Shown here: positions 1-9,915 of the stretch, one piece after another
How the letters are laid out: every line of letters begins with the position of its first letter
Numbering within the stretch: the first letter of the stretch is position 1
DNA from: Ottelia alismoides
Lineage: Eukaryota; Streptophyta; Magnoliopsida; Alismatales; Hydrocharitaceae
Assembly (NCBI GenBank): GCA_037367405.1
Contig: JAZKJV010003270.1
Location: 62,001-126,000, forward strand
Reading direction: 5' to 3'
Length of the DNA: 64,000 nucleotides
Program-made: the position numbers and the translations under genes
Notes under the pieces: generated by a model
The model's database searches: none
What the model saw: only the letters and a program-made list of their open reading frames with translations
What the model was told of the DNA's origin: nothing

Positions 1-1111
1 AAGGACCTGCCCCTATCTACCTTCCGAAGTAGGCGGAGGCTGACAAGGCTTATAACTTCACCCCATAGGGTTACTAGCAACTTGTCACGGTGCACCGCTG
101 CTTCACCCCTATCTACCTACCGAAGTAGGCAGAGGCTACTTGGTGCCGGTCAGTTGAACCTCAAGTAGTTCAGCCTGTGATATTTTCTAGGATCATGGTA
201 CGTAATATGGAAGGTAGGGATTTTAGCTCTATCTTAGGGTGTGCACACACACTCTGTACCCTCACTCAGCCTGAAATCAAGGTTGGGGTTATTCTCCCGC
301 AAACGGAATTTCCAATTTGATGTTGATTTTTTGGTCAATTCATTTAGCGATCCCGATTATAAGTTAGATGACCACTTGATTAGTCCAACACACAAGGCAC
401 GCTTATCATCCGGTCCCAATTTCCTTTAATACTAAGTTATAAAAATGAGGGGAAAGGAGTTGAGAAAAGCTGATGCATGATGAAACGATGATGTGTGCTA
501 AGTTTAGAAGACTTACAATGATCCTCATGCTCTACATGCAGGATGCAAAACAAAATTGAAATTTTATACTAAATGAATGGAATCGATGAAAAGCCACTCC
601 TAGACAAGCAGTTCTATTAGCGAGTGAAGAACAAATTTAAATTTGGCTAAGTTCTGAGGTCTAAGTGCGCATTTTAATGGTGAAGTGTGGTCCTAGATAT
701 TACGAGCACAAACATACCTAAGAAAGCTCTAAGAGATACGAGTGGAAGTTCTATCCTACGTCAAGCAACCACACAACACAGAGACTCTTTATTATTCAGT
801 TATACACGTGAGAACCCAAATAGTAACCGCTTTAAATGCAGTTTTTTTTTACAAATTTCCTTAAAACCACTCGGTACAATTCACTGCGGGTTCTTCGGCT
901 CGCCTGACGAGTCACCTATGATGCCTCATGTTCCTCGCACAAAAATAAGATAGTGGTCAAAGAGAACGACACAGAATAAAACAAATAAATAACAACAAAT
1001 AAAATGCTGGAAATAAGGAAAGAGTTATTCATAAGAAAAACCGAGGATCAGACTACCCAAGGATGGAAAACCAAAAATCTAAATGTTCTAAACATTAACC
1101 TAAACTGTGCC
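1..1111 (-). mobile_element. G1: 5' leader of a minus-strand Athila-like element (partial)
   Basis: This is non-coding sequence lying, in minus orientation, between the PBS at 1112-1129 and the gag gene of G1, which is outside the window. Two short blocks recur in the leaders of G2 and G4 in the same orientation: one near 500-546 (matching 41010-41059 and 54365-54420) and one near 608-655 (matching 41128-41170 and 54464-54510, core CTTCTATTA). Short ORFs here have no family resemblance and are not called. The assignment as leader is inferred from position and from these shared blocks. Confidence 0.65.
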
Positions 1112-1129
1112 TCCACGGCAATGGCACCA
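1112..1129 (-). other. G1 primer binding site (tRNA-Asp type)
   Basis: On the plus strand the 18 bases read TCCACGGCAATGGCACCA. The reverse complement of the canonical Athila PBS is TCCCCGGCAACGGCGCCA, complementary to the 3' end of plant tRNA-Asp. I count 15 of 18 matches. It is followed by a two-base spacer and then TG, the end of the G1 LTR at 1132. All three differences are A/T for C/G, as expected from decay of methylated DNA. Confidence 0.75.
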
Positions 1130-1131
1130 TT

Positions 1132-1832
1132 TGATAAACCTGAAATTTACACTCTTAATTCAACCGAAATAACGATTAAAATAAATGTATTTTATTGCAA
1201 TCGAGCAAAAATGGATTTATCAAAAAACCACTTTAATTAATATATCTATTAACTACAAGCGGAAATTTTTTTACTTGGGCGAGCCCAAGATCGAACTCAG
1301 GGAGGCAACTTTTTCCTTAGATTAATTTTAAGTCAATCTGGAGATTAGGTTTTTAGAGAGGAATATCTATTTGTATGCAATTAACGAATGCAATGCAATT
1401 CAGACCAAGTACGAGGGTTAAAATGTAAAGTATGATCAAATTAAGTCCAAAAATTCTGAAACTTAGACATAATGTATGAAACTAAACTACTGTATTTTTT
1501 TTGTAATTTTTCAACTCAATATGAATTAACTATAAATCAAATATGAATGCAGGGTGGTTTTCGCAAAATTAATTTTAATACATTCCAAATTAAATTATTT
1601 TCAGAGTTGAAGATTATCCTAGATACTTCTATGTGAGATGAATCAAGGAAAATTACTAGACCTCAAAAATAATTAATTTTGGACTTACTAAAAATCGATT
1701 AAGAGAAACACCAATTAATTTATTTAAACCTCGATGTTTGTTTAAATGGGATGAGCTTTAGGCACAAAATAGGAAACATAAAAAATCTAATTATTGTGAA
1801 TTTTCGGGGATTTTTGGAGCAACAGATAATTT
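1132..1832 (-). repeat. G1 LTR, PBS-proximal part (interrupted by C1)
   Basis: AT-rich LTR sequence directly adjacent to the G1 PBS. It carries the 'gatcgaactcaggga' motif near 1289 that has counterparts in G4 (55190) and, reverse-complemented, near the LTR ends of G3 (23870, 38735). The LTR continues after the copia insertion at 12446. Adding the two parts and counting the AATTT duplication once gives about 3.98 kb, close to the 3.7-4.0 kb LTRs of the other Athila-like elements here. Confidence 0.7.
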
Positions 1833-2874
1833 TGTTAGCAATGTGAGCCCGAGGCGAACCATTCCTACAATAAATATTATTGTAATCAATGATTTATCAA
1901 TAAAAGTTATTGATTATGTTTCACTCCCTTTCTGAGATTGATTGAATGAATGCACTATAAGGTCCCTCTGTACAATATGGGTTATGTACCATGGCCAACT
2001 TAAAAATCATACAATTGTTTATTCATTAATTGAATCATAGAGGATGATGCTTGGATGAATATCTAAGGAGTTAGATAGAGGACTCATCAAGCATCATCAA
2101 ATGATTGTTAAGTGATGATCTCCAGCATGAGTAGGAGATGGCAATCCTTGCTCATTAGGCTGATATCTGACTGACCTCTTTATGCAGGACCTTTGCATGG
2201 GAATAGTGATTCAAAGGTGTCAAATTAGTTGTGTCAATGGGTTGACTTAACGAGATCGAGATAACCAAAGACCTATGTTGAATACTGTAACAACATAGGC
2301 ACGCTTCCTCTGACCAGAGATAGATGTGTTGCTATATGTCTGAGTGTGTACATTTGGTAGACCAATAGGTTGGTGACCTAACCAAGGTCTACACCAGCGA
2401 GCTGGTGTGCATGTAAGGACATATGAGTAATACTATCTCTCAAAGGGATCATACAGGTTCACTTCTGAACCGGGAGACATGAGCTCACTCAAGAGGTATT
2501 CGGACTGAACAATCTCCATGCATTGTCGTCATGCTTTAGAAGCAAGACATGAATTTGATAGTAAGATATATTCTTTGTGAAATCATATGATCTATACCAA
2601 ATCCCAAAGATCAAGATTGGGAAACTTAGTGATCAAACCCTGAAGATGATAGTGTAAAAGTGATCTATATCTTCTGGATGATCATAGGTCTTCCAGTATG
2701 CAGGATGTACAAGTGTTGGGAATACCTGAGGGTGATGTGATCATAAACGATTGTATAACCATGATGCTTCCATTCCGAGGGAGTGATGAAACATGTCTGG
2801 ATTTTATTGACTCCTCTCAGTAGAGAAGTGACCTAATCTTAGCCCACATATTGGACATTGATCTGAATGAGATT

Positions 2875-3010
2875 CAGATGCAATAAGAAGATTAGGTTTA
2901 TGGCCTTGATTTAATCAAGCATCTATGAGAGGTCCATGGGATCAGATGCAATAAGAAGATTAGGTTTATGGCCTTGATTTAATCAAGCATCTATGAGAGG
3001 TCCATGGGAT
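2875..3010 (+). repeat. 68-bp perfect tandem duplication in the C1 5' LTR
   Basis: The stretch starting CAATAAGAAGATTAGG at 2881 recurs unchanged at 2949, a period of 68 bp. The 3' LTR and the C2 LTR have this segment once. The identity of the two copies suggests a fairly recent slippage or unequal exchange event. Confidence 0.9.
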
Positions 3011-3285
3011 CTGGATTTGAGATGTGATCTCAATATCCAAGTCACTATACATGGAACAATACAATCACTCTGTCCTTATCTCCAAGTATCAGCGAAGAAA
3101 TCGCATTATTCTTGAAAGGTTCAAGAATAATTCCATAAGATCTAAGCATTAAGAAATTGCTAATTAAATGGGATTAATTATCTTGATGTGTGTGGAAACT
3201 ATACAATATAATTAAATGTGATTTATTTATTATGGATAAAGATAATGTGGATAGCAATATCCAATTATTTATAATATATTATAAA

Positions 3286-3675
3286 GGGGGCAGGGAGCCT
3301 GCACCCTGGGTGTAGGAAACTCCTTGCACCCACCTCATTATTTGGTTATTTTTTTTATCTTTTTTGAATTAAAAGTTGGTTGGATTTACTTAATATGTTA
3401 CGGGGAATATATGTTTCAAGTTTCATACAAAACAAACATTCCTAACACGTTCATATAGACATGGTCGATTTCTACAATTCCGATATCGTTAAAATTTGAT
3501 AGTCTTGATGGAGATGATAGAAGTCTCGAATTAAGTTGAATTTGGAATGACAACATGGTGATACATGGTGATCTAAATCCCCCAAGGTTTCATTTCAAAA
3601 AAATCAAAAAATAATGAATAATTAGGCCGGGTGTAGGGAGTTACCTGCACCCGCCGAGGTAGGCTCCATTTTCCC
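3286..3675 (+). mobile_element. Mutator-like MITE inserted in the C1 5' LTR
   Basis: A 390-bp insertion absent from the C1 3' LTR and the C2 LTR. It is flanked by the 9-bp direct repeat TATTATAAA (3277-3285 and 3676-3684), and the empty site at ~11290 has one copy. The ends are imperfect terminal inverted repeats: GGGGGCAGGGAGCCT at the left and the reverse complement of the right end, GGGAAAATGGAGCCT. Subterminal repeats with a GGGTGTAGG...GCACCC core lie at 3308-3331 and 3629-3652. No coding capacity. A 9-bp target duplication with G-starting ends fits a non-autonomous Mutator-like element; the superfamily call is inference. Confidence 0.85.
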
Positions 3676-4331
3676 TATTATAAATGTGATTTATAATGTA
3701 TTGGAGAGAGATAATTATAGATTATATTTGTTGATTTATTATTAATGTGTATTGGATACACATTGTGTAATTAAATTGAAAATGTAAATTATATTTTGTT
3801 TTGGGTTGTGAATGTGATTCATAAATTTCCAATGGCAAGATTGCAATATTCTCAAAATTAATTATGAATTATTTTCCAAGGGAGATCTTCATCGTCGCCT
3901 TCGCCACCGCGCCGTTGCTTCGACGTTCTACAATTCTCCGTCTTCTTGGAGTGCTACTCTCGCGAAGAAGACGATTGATCTCGTACGACGTGATCATGAG
4001 TTCACCGTGCTTGGATCAACTTGTTGGATTGCGAGGATCACGTGACTCATCCCCACGCTCGCAAGCTTCTTCTCCGAGGATCAGACTTGAGACAGGAGGT
4101 CTCTTTTTGTAGAGACTCGATCAACCACGCTTCAAGAGGTATTCCTTTATACTTGTTGTGGTTATAGATGAAATGATCCGAGAATCGTTTTTGGATCATG
4201 TGGTTTCATCGCATGAAAAATTTTAAATTCCGCTGCATAGAACAACTAGTACGACTAGTCGTTCTTTATCGTATTCGATACAACGCTCACGCTCTTGTGA
4301 TGCGCTTGAGGATTATGCCATATCCTTTAAG

Positions 4332-4343
4332 TGGTATCAAAGT
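4332..4343 (+). other. C1 primer binding site (initiator tRNA-Met type)
   Basis: TGGTATCAAAGT matches the canonical copia PBS TGGTATCAGAGC at 10 of 12 positions. It lies two bases after the LTR end, the normal position for priming of minus-strand DNA synthesis. Confidence 0.88.
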
Positions 4344-5993
4344 CTTAGGTTGAAAGCTTTTGGATACGATCCTCAAACCTAGGACGACTTGGGTTCGTAG
4401 AGGTCGAGAAAGTTTTTGTCGCATTTGATTTTCGCACATCTGTTTAGTGAATAAATCCGGCCCTATTTTAATTGTTTAAACACGAATTAATCCGGCCCAT
4501 TAACTAAGGAAACCATAGGATCTGAGTTTGCGTAATTTGGATTCCGTTTGCTCGAGATATGGTTGTTTTAATAAACATGTATGTACTGTTGCGGGAACTG
4601 CAAATCTTAACATGATTAATGAGTTAATTACTATTTTGATCTGCCTCTAAATGTGTGAAATATTAATTAGGTTCTTTCCTAAATCAAATTAGCAATCTTT
4701 GAAATTTGGTTTTATCTAATTTGGATTTAAATTGTTTGATATATGTTAATTTTAGTAAGTAGGGGTCACTGCTGAAATTACCGTCCTAATCAAGAACCAT
4801 GTGATTGTCAATTAATGAAATTAATTGTTAATTTCAAGAAATAATTATGGAAAATATTTGAGAAATATTGTAATATGATTATTTCCTTAATTGACTTGGC
4901 CTCAACCAATAAATTGATTATATTTGATCTAGAACATAATTGGAAACACAATCATCAAACTCCTTGCTTGAATAGGATTGGGAACTTATCTAGTAAATTT
5001 CTTTATAATAAAAAAGGTTTTGATTATTACTATATGGTATAATTTCGATTGAAGAACCGATGATCATCTCAAGTAAAAAGTGATTGACTCGGCATTATTT
5101 TTTCCAGAGGCGGATATGGTGTCTAGTAGGGGATCGCTGGGGTAGCGGGCTGCACCGGATGCGGTCCGTCCCACTCCCACCAGTACTGGCCATGACAACG
5201 GGTAGGGAATGAATGATGCTTGAGAGATCATGATGTATTTTTCTAATTATTAAAAATCAGATTAATACTTATTTTCAGATAATACCATATATATATATAT
5301 TAAAGTAAAACAATCAAGTTTGTTGATTGAATTGGATTGATTATTTCTCTTAGAAGAAATTATGTGAATATGATTCATGATACTTAATTAAAATTTGAAT
5401 AAGAGGTGGAGGATCACATAATTGACATCCATGGTCTCCCGTCAAGGTGAAGGGTTCCCGTCACCAGGGATTGCATATAGGAGACGCCTGTACGAAGTGA
5501 CAGCTCCTATATGCAAGCGCATCTGGATCGGGCTCTTTGCTTCTCGAAAGAGTAAGGCCATATGCATAGTGACCCCAATATCGGATCCTCATATTATAGG
5601 GGCGATATTGGATTGCGCATAGCGAGTACTAAACCTGTTTACGGCTGGTTCAATTAATGACGGGTCAACATCACCTTAGGGGTGGTCGGCCCGAGCATTA
5701 AAGACCGAATTGGGAAATGCAAGTTGGACTTGCACGGCAGAATATGTTCTCGCTTCTCTTTATTGGAGTTGAAGATTCTCATATTATTGGTATGTGACAA
5801 AGATAAAGAGGAGACCCCAGTTCTTGCTTGAGATATAGCAGTAAGTGTATCTCTTACTTTGAAAGTGATTAAGGGAATGAATTTTCATAGTTGACAGAGC
5901 AAGACTAATTTGATTTAAAAAGCCTTAATCAAATATTATGAATTTGAATATATGATTATATGTTCTAATATAGTGCATTCTAAATTTCAGAAA
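4344..5993 (+). mobile_element. C1 leader between PBS and gag
   Basis: About 1.65 kb, unusually long for a copia leader, mostly AT-rich, with a short (AT)n run at about 5289. No ORF with family resemblance. TTTCAG directly before the first plausible gag ATG (5994) resembles a 3' splice acceptor, so part of this leader could be an intron. That is speculation. Confidence 0.6.
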
Positions 5994-6836
5994 ATGAAGT
6001 CCATGAACCCACTAAGCAGGATTCTGGAGGTCAACCTGTTGACCGGACCAAATTACTCGGATTGGATCCGTAATTTGGAGCTTTTACTTTCGGCTGAGCG
6101 CATATGTTATGTGCTCTCAGAAAATAAGCATGAAAACCCTAAATCAAAGGAGGAAAAAGCATACAATGATAAGTATGATGAGAATCATGTCTTGGCTACA
6201 TGCTATATCTTGGGTTGTCTCTCCAATGTTCTTCATAAACAACATGTGGAGATGAGTACTTGCCAGGAGATTATGCAGAATCTAAAAGATATGTTTGTGA
6301 CATTAACTGCACCCAGTGATACAACGTTATGAAAGAACTCGTTCGCTGCAAGATGCAGGAAGGAACTTCTGTGCGTGAACATGTACTTAAAATGTTTGGG
6401 TAATTGTCGGAGCTGGAGACTCTTGGGGCAACCATAGATGTAGACATGCAATCTAATTTCATTCTGTTGTCATTGCCCAAGTCTTTCAGTAACTTTGTGG
6501 TTTTATTCCACATAAACAAGCTGGAATTGACAAACGATGGACTTCTTGTTGCATTAAAGTCTACAGAAGCAGTAATGAAGAAAGATGGTCCTGCTGACAG
6601 TGCAATGGTTGCACAGGTCAGAGGGAAGCACGGTTAGAAGCAAGGTTCTCGGAAGGGCCCAGCCCAGAAGAGAAAGAAGAAGGAACAAGGTGTTGGCTCA
6701 TCTTCCAATGCATCCATTCTAATGGTGTCGAAGAAAACCGACGTCTATCACCACTGCAAGAAGCCAGGGTACTGGAGGCGTAATTGCCCGGAGTACCTGA
6801 AGTCGGTCGACAAAGGTAAAGCCCCAACATGTATGA
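5994..6836 (+). pseudogene. gag: C1 gag (broken)
   Basis: Copia gag pseudogene. The start at 5994 is chosen because the N-terminal copia gag signature (LLTGPNYSDWIRNLE, then a 'CYVLSE' block) begins about 15 residues later; an in-frame ATG also lies at 5952. The frame breaks near 6328, where the ORF ends and the gag sequence continues in another frame. Stops follow at about 6401 (TAA) and 6635-6637 (TAG, one transition from CAG). The zinc knuckle at ~6755-6795 (HHCKKPGYWRRNC region) lacks the expected first Cys and the His of the CX2CX4HX4C pattern, so nucleic-acid binding would be lost. Confidence 0.85.
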
Positions 6837-6869
6837 ATTCTACTTTTATCATTGAAACCAATTTTCTCA

Positions 6870-7230
6870 TCGGACGAGAAGGAAGTTGGGTAGTTGATTA
6901 TGGTGCTTCTGTTCATGTATGCAATTTGTTGCATTTGTTTCAGGAAATTAGAAATCTGGAAGAAGGGGAGATAGTCATCCAGATGGGATCTGATGCAAGT
7001 GTTGCAGCAGTCGCTGTCGGAACCTGTAGACTATCATTATCTAGTGGTAAAGTCCTAGTACGTAAAGAGTGTTTTTATGTACCCAAAGTTACAAGAAATT
7101 TGATATATGTATCTAAATTAGTTATAAGTGGATATACATTCCTATTCTGTAATAAATTAGTCATAAATTGTTATGATAAATATATTACAGATGGTATTTT
7201 GACTTCTGGTGGACTCTATGAATTGTACAT
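6870..7230 (+). pseudogene. C1 protease domain (degenerate)
   Basis: A retroviral-type aspartic protease in the same frame as the second half of gag. The active-site block reads WVVDYGASVHVC, where the family has Asp-Ser/Thr-Gly-Ala; here Ser is replaced by Tyr next to the catalytic Asp. The downstream FYVPKVTRNLIYVSKL block is the usual copia protease core. Normally it would cleave the gag-pol polyprotein inside virus-like particles. It is embedded in a polyprotein broken on both sides, so it cannot act. Confidence 0.85.
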
Positions 7231-7299
7231 TGATAAATGTATTATGAATGTTACAACCACTATTAAAAATCCTAAAAGATCCAGGGAGGATGAAAATCT

Positions 7300-8290
7300 T
7301 TCGAATGAGATTTGGCATCAAAGGCTTTGTCATTTATCTATTGATAAGATCAATAGATTGATAAGGGATGGACCTTTAGATTTTCTACAAGTTCAACCTT
7401 TGCTTACCTGCAAACATTGCATTCAAGGTAAAATGACTAGGATGCCTTTTCGTAACAAGGTTACAAGATGTGAAGATATTATTGACCTAATACATACTGA
7501 TGTATGTGGGCCCTTCAGTACCACGACTCGAAATGGATATTGATATTATTTGACGTTTATTGATGGCCATTCGTGATACGGGTTTGTTTCCTCTTACGTC
7601 ATAAATCTGAAACCTTTGAAAAGTTCAAAAAATTCAAGGCTTTGGTTGAGAACAAAACCGATAGGAAGATTAAACAGATTCGATCTAATCGAGGTGGCGA
7701 GTACCTCTCAGATGAATTCAAGGAATATCTTAAAGAGAATGGAATTGTCTCCAATCTCACTCCTCTTGGAACTTCCCAACTTAATGGTGTTGCTGAAAGA
7801 CGCAATAGGACCATCATAAATATGGTTCGTTCAATGATGAGCAAAGCACATTTACCACTTACTTTCTGGAAATATGCAGTAGAGACTGCAATATATACCT
7901 GAATAAGATTCCCAGCAAATCTGTACCTAAGACTCCTCATGAGCTCTGGTATGGAACCAAACCTAGTGTTAATCACTTGAGGGTTTGGGGTTGCTTGGCC
8001 CATGCGAAGAACGTGGATGCAAGTAAGCTAGAATCTCGCTCTCGTGAGTATTACTTCATTGGGTATGTTAGAGATGGTATTGGATACCAACTCTATGACC
8101 CTAAGACCCAAAAGGTTTTTCTTTCTAGAGATGTGAAATTTTTGGAGAATGATTTCCTTAAAAGTCAAGACAAAAATGAAGTAGAGGAACTCATTGATTC
8201 CCCTGAGGATTCTGAGCTTCCTGAACTAGAAACTGAAGAGATATATAAAGATGAAACACACATACCTCTTCGAAGGAGTTCGAGGGTGGT
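7300..8290 (+). pseudogene. C1 integrase (broken, catalytic Asp lost)
   Basis: The gag-preintegrase/HHCC zinc region (WHQRLCHLS ... CKHCIQGK) lies at about 7312-7440, followed by the DDE core. The first Asp is in LIHTDVCGPF (~7500). The second catalytic position reads IRSNRGGEY (~7680), with Asn where the family has Asp. The Glu in NGVAERRNRT is kept (~7795). Two TGA codons lie near 7541 and 7575; the second is one transition from CGA. Frameshifts occur near 7573 and 7900. The C-terminal GKE-like part (RVWGCLAHAKN to SRDVKFLEN) continues in a third frame from 7977. Integration activity is lost. Confidence 0.88.
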
Positions 8291-8317
8291 TGCACCACTG
8301 AAAGGTATGGATTCCAT

Positions 8318-9300
8318 GTGTCAAGTGTGATTGACAACGACCCTACTTCATTTGATGAAGCACTCACGGATCATGACATGGATAGATGGATGCTAGCAAT
8401 GAAGTCAGAAATTGACTCCATGCATAAGAATGGTGTATGGAGCCTAGAGGATCCACCTAAAGGGGTAAAACCCATTGGGTGTAAATGGATCTTCAAGAGA
8501 AAAAGGGGACCTGATGGGAAAGACTTTTAAGGCACAGCTCATAGCCAAGGGTTACATACAGAGAGAAGGCATCAACTATGATGAGAAATTCTCTCTTGTG
8601 GCTATGCTTAAATCCATCAGGACACTGCTAGCTATAGCTGCATATCTTGACTACGACATCTGTCAGATGGACGTCAAGACGGCTTTCCTCAATGAATACC
8701 TCGAGGAGGATATCTATATGGATCAGCCCCAGGGCTTCATAACTGAGGATGGTAAAGTATGCAAGCTGAAGAAATCCATGTATGGGCTCAAGCAAGCTTC
8801 TCGTAGCTGGAACATCAGATTTGACGAAACCATAAAGAGTTATTATTTTGTGCACAATCCTGATGAACCTTGTGTGTACAAGAATCTTAGTAGGCGCGCC
8901 ATTGTGTTCATCGTGCTTTATGTAGGTGACATCCTTATCATTGGGAATGGTACAGGGATGATGACCTGTGTGACGATTTGGCTATCCCATACTTTTGAGA
9001 TGAAAGATCTTGGAGAAGCCTCTTACATCTTGAGTCTGAAGTTGTTCAGAAACCGAGAGAAGAGGATATTGGGATTGTCACAACATGGGTACATTAAGAA
9101 GATTCTTGAACGATTCCGTATGGATAGTTCCAAGAAAGGATTCCTACCCTTAAGACATGGTATCCACCTATCTAAAGCGATGGCTCCTCAAACTGTTGAG
9201 GAAAAGAAAGCCATGGCTGGATGCCCTTATGCATCAGCTGTCGTAAGCTTAATGTATGCTATGATGAGTACAAGGCTAGATATCTGCCATGCAGTGGGAG
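8318..9300 (+). pseudogene. C1 reverse transcriptase (broken, YVDD mutated)
   Basis: RVT_2 family. It starts with the DEALTDHDMDRWMLAMKSE block (8360), then a frame change near 8525 where one extra T creates a stop. The first catalytic Asp is kept in QMDVKTAFLN (~8668). The polymerase signature reads LYVGDI at ~8918, so the first Asp of the YVDD pair is Gly. Downstream conserved blocks are GLKQASRSWN and FEMKDLGEASYIL. The same block in C2 keeps both Asp residues. This copy could not polymerise DNA even if translated. Confidence 0.92.
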
Positions 9301-9897
9301 TGGTAAGTTGTTACCAATCCTTCTATGGAGAACAACACTGGAATGCAGTAAAGAACATATTCAAATATCTAAGACGGACGCAAGATTACATCTTGGTCTA
9401 TGGAGATTGTGATCTCCAAGGCTTGGGATATACAGATTCTGACTTCCAATCGGATATTGATGATCGAAAGTCGACATAAGGGTTTGTATTCCTGTTGAAT
9501 GGTGGTGCCGTGAGCTGGAGAAGCAAGAAGCAGGACACTACAACAGATTCAACAACAAAAGCCATGTACATTGCCGCATAGAATGTTGCAAAGGAGGCGG
9601 TGTGGGTGCGCAAGTTCCTCTTGGAGCTTGGCGTAGTTTCCTCTGATTCCCATCCCGCTACTCTGCGATAGCACGAGAGCCATTGCCTAGGCGAAGGAAC
9701 CCAGAAGACATCAAAAGAGCAAGCACGTAGAAAGGAAATACCACATCATTCGGGAGATTCAAAAGCGTCGTGACATCATCATCACCAAGGTGGCCTCTGC
9801 CGACAACATTGTTGATCCTCTTATCAAACCTTTGACACAGAAGGTTTTCGACCAGCATGTAATGAGTATGGGTTTAAGGATTGTTCCCGAATGGTTC
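9300..9897 (+). pseudogene. C1 RNase H (broken)
   Basis: The copia RNase H region follows RT: GYTDSDFQSDIDDRKST with the first Asp, then TAA at 9477-9479 where C2 has a sense codon. VSWRSKKQDTTTDST follows, then KAMYIAA where C2 has the catalytic Glu (ESEYIAA), then another stop. The C-terminal KYHIIREIQ... and final coding sequence run to about 9897, just before the PPT. It would degrade the RNA strand during reverse transcription; it is not functional here. Confidence 0.85.
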
Positions 9898-9900
9898 TGA

Positions 9901-9915
9901 GGGCTAGTGGGAGAT
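9901..9915 (+). other. C1 polypurine tract
   Basis: GGGCTAGTGGGAGAT abuts the 3' LTR start (TGTTAGCA at 9916). The GCTAGTGGGAGATTG arrangement is typical of plant copia elements, and the same sequence precedes the C2 LTR at 48092-48107. It primes plus-strand DNA synthesis. Confidence 0.85.

Larger units (their letters stand above)
1833..4329 (+). repeat. C1 5' LTR (with MITE insertion, tandem duplication and promoter deletion)
   Basis: Begins TGTTAGCA and ends just before the PBS. It aligns with the 3' LTR at 9916-12440 except for three changes. A 68-bp tandem duplication lies at about 2875-3010. A 390-bp MITE lies at 3286-3675. About 500 bp present at roughly 11491-11988 of the 3' LTR are missing after about position 3874. 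The missing part includes the TATA box. The three changes account for the net length difference (2497 versus 2525 bp). Confidence 0.93.

Noticed and set aside
5422..5622. 66-codon frame in the C1 leader.
   Set aside because: No family resemblance and not near the gag start.
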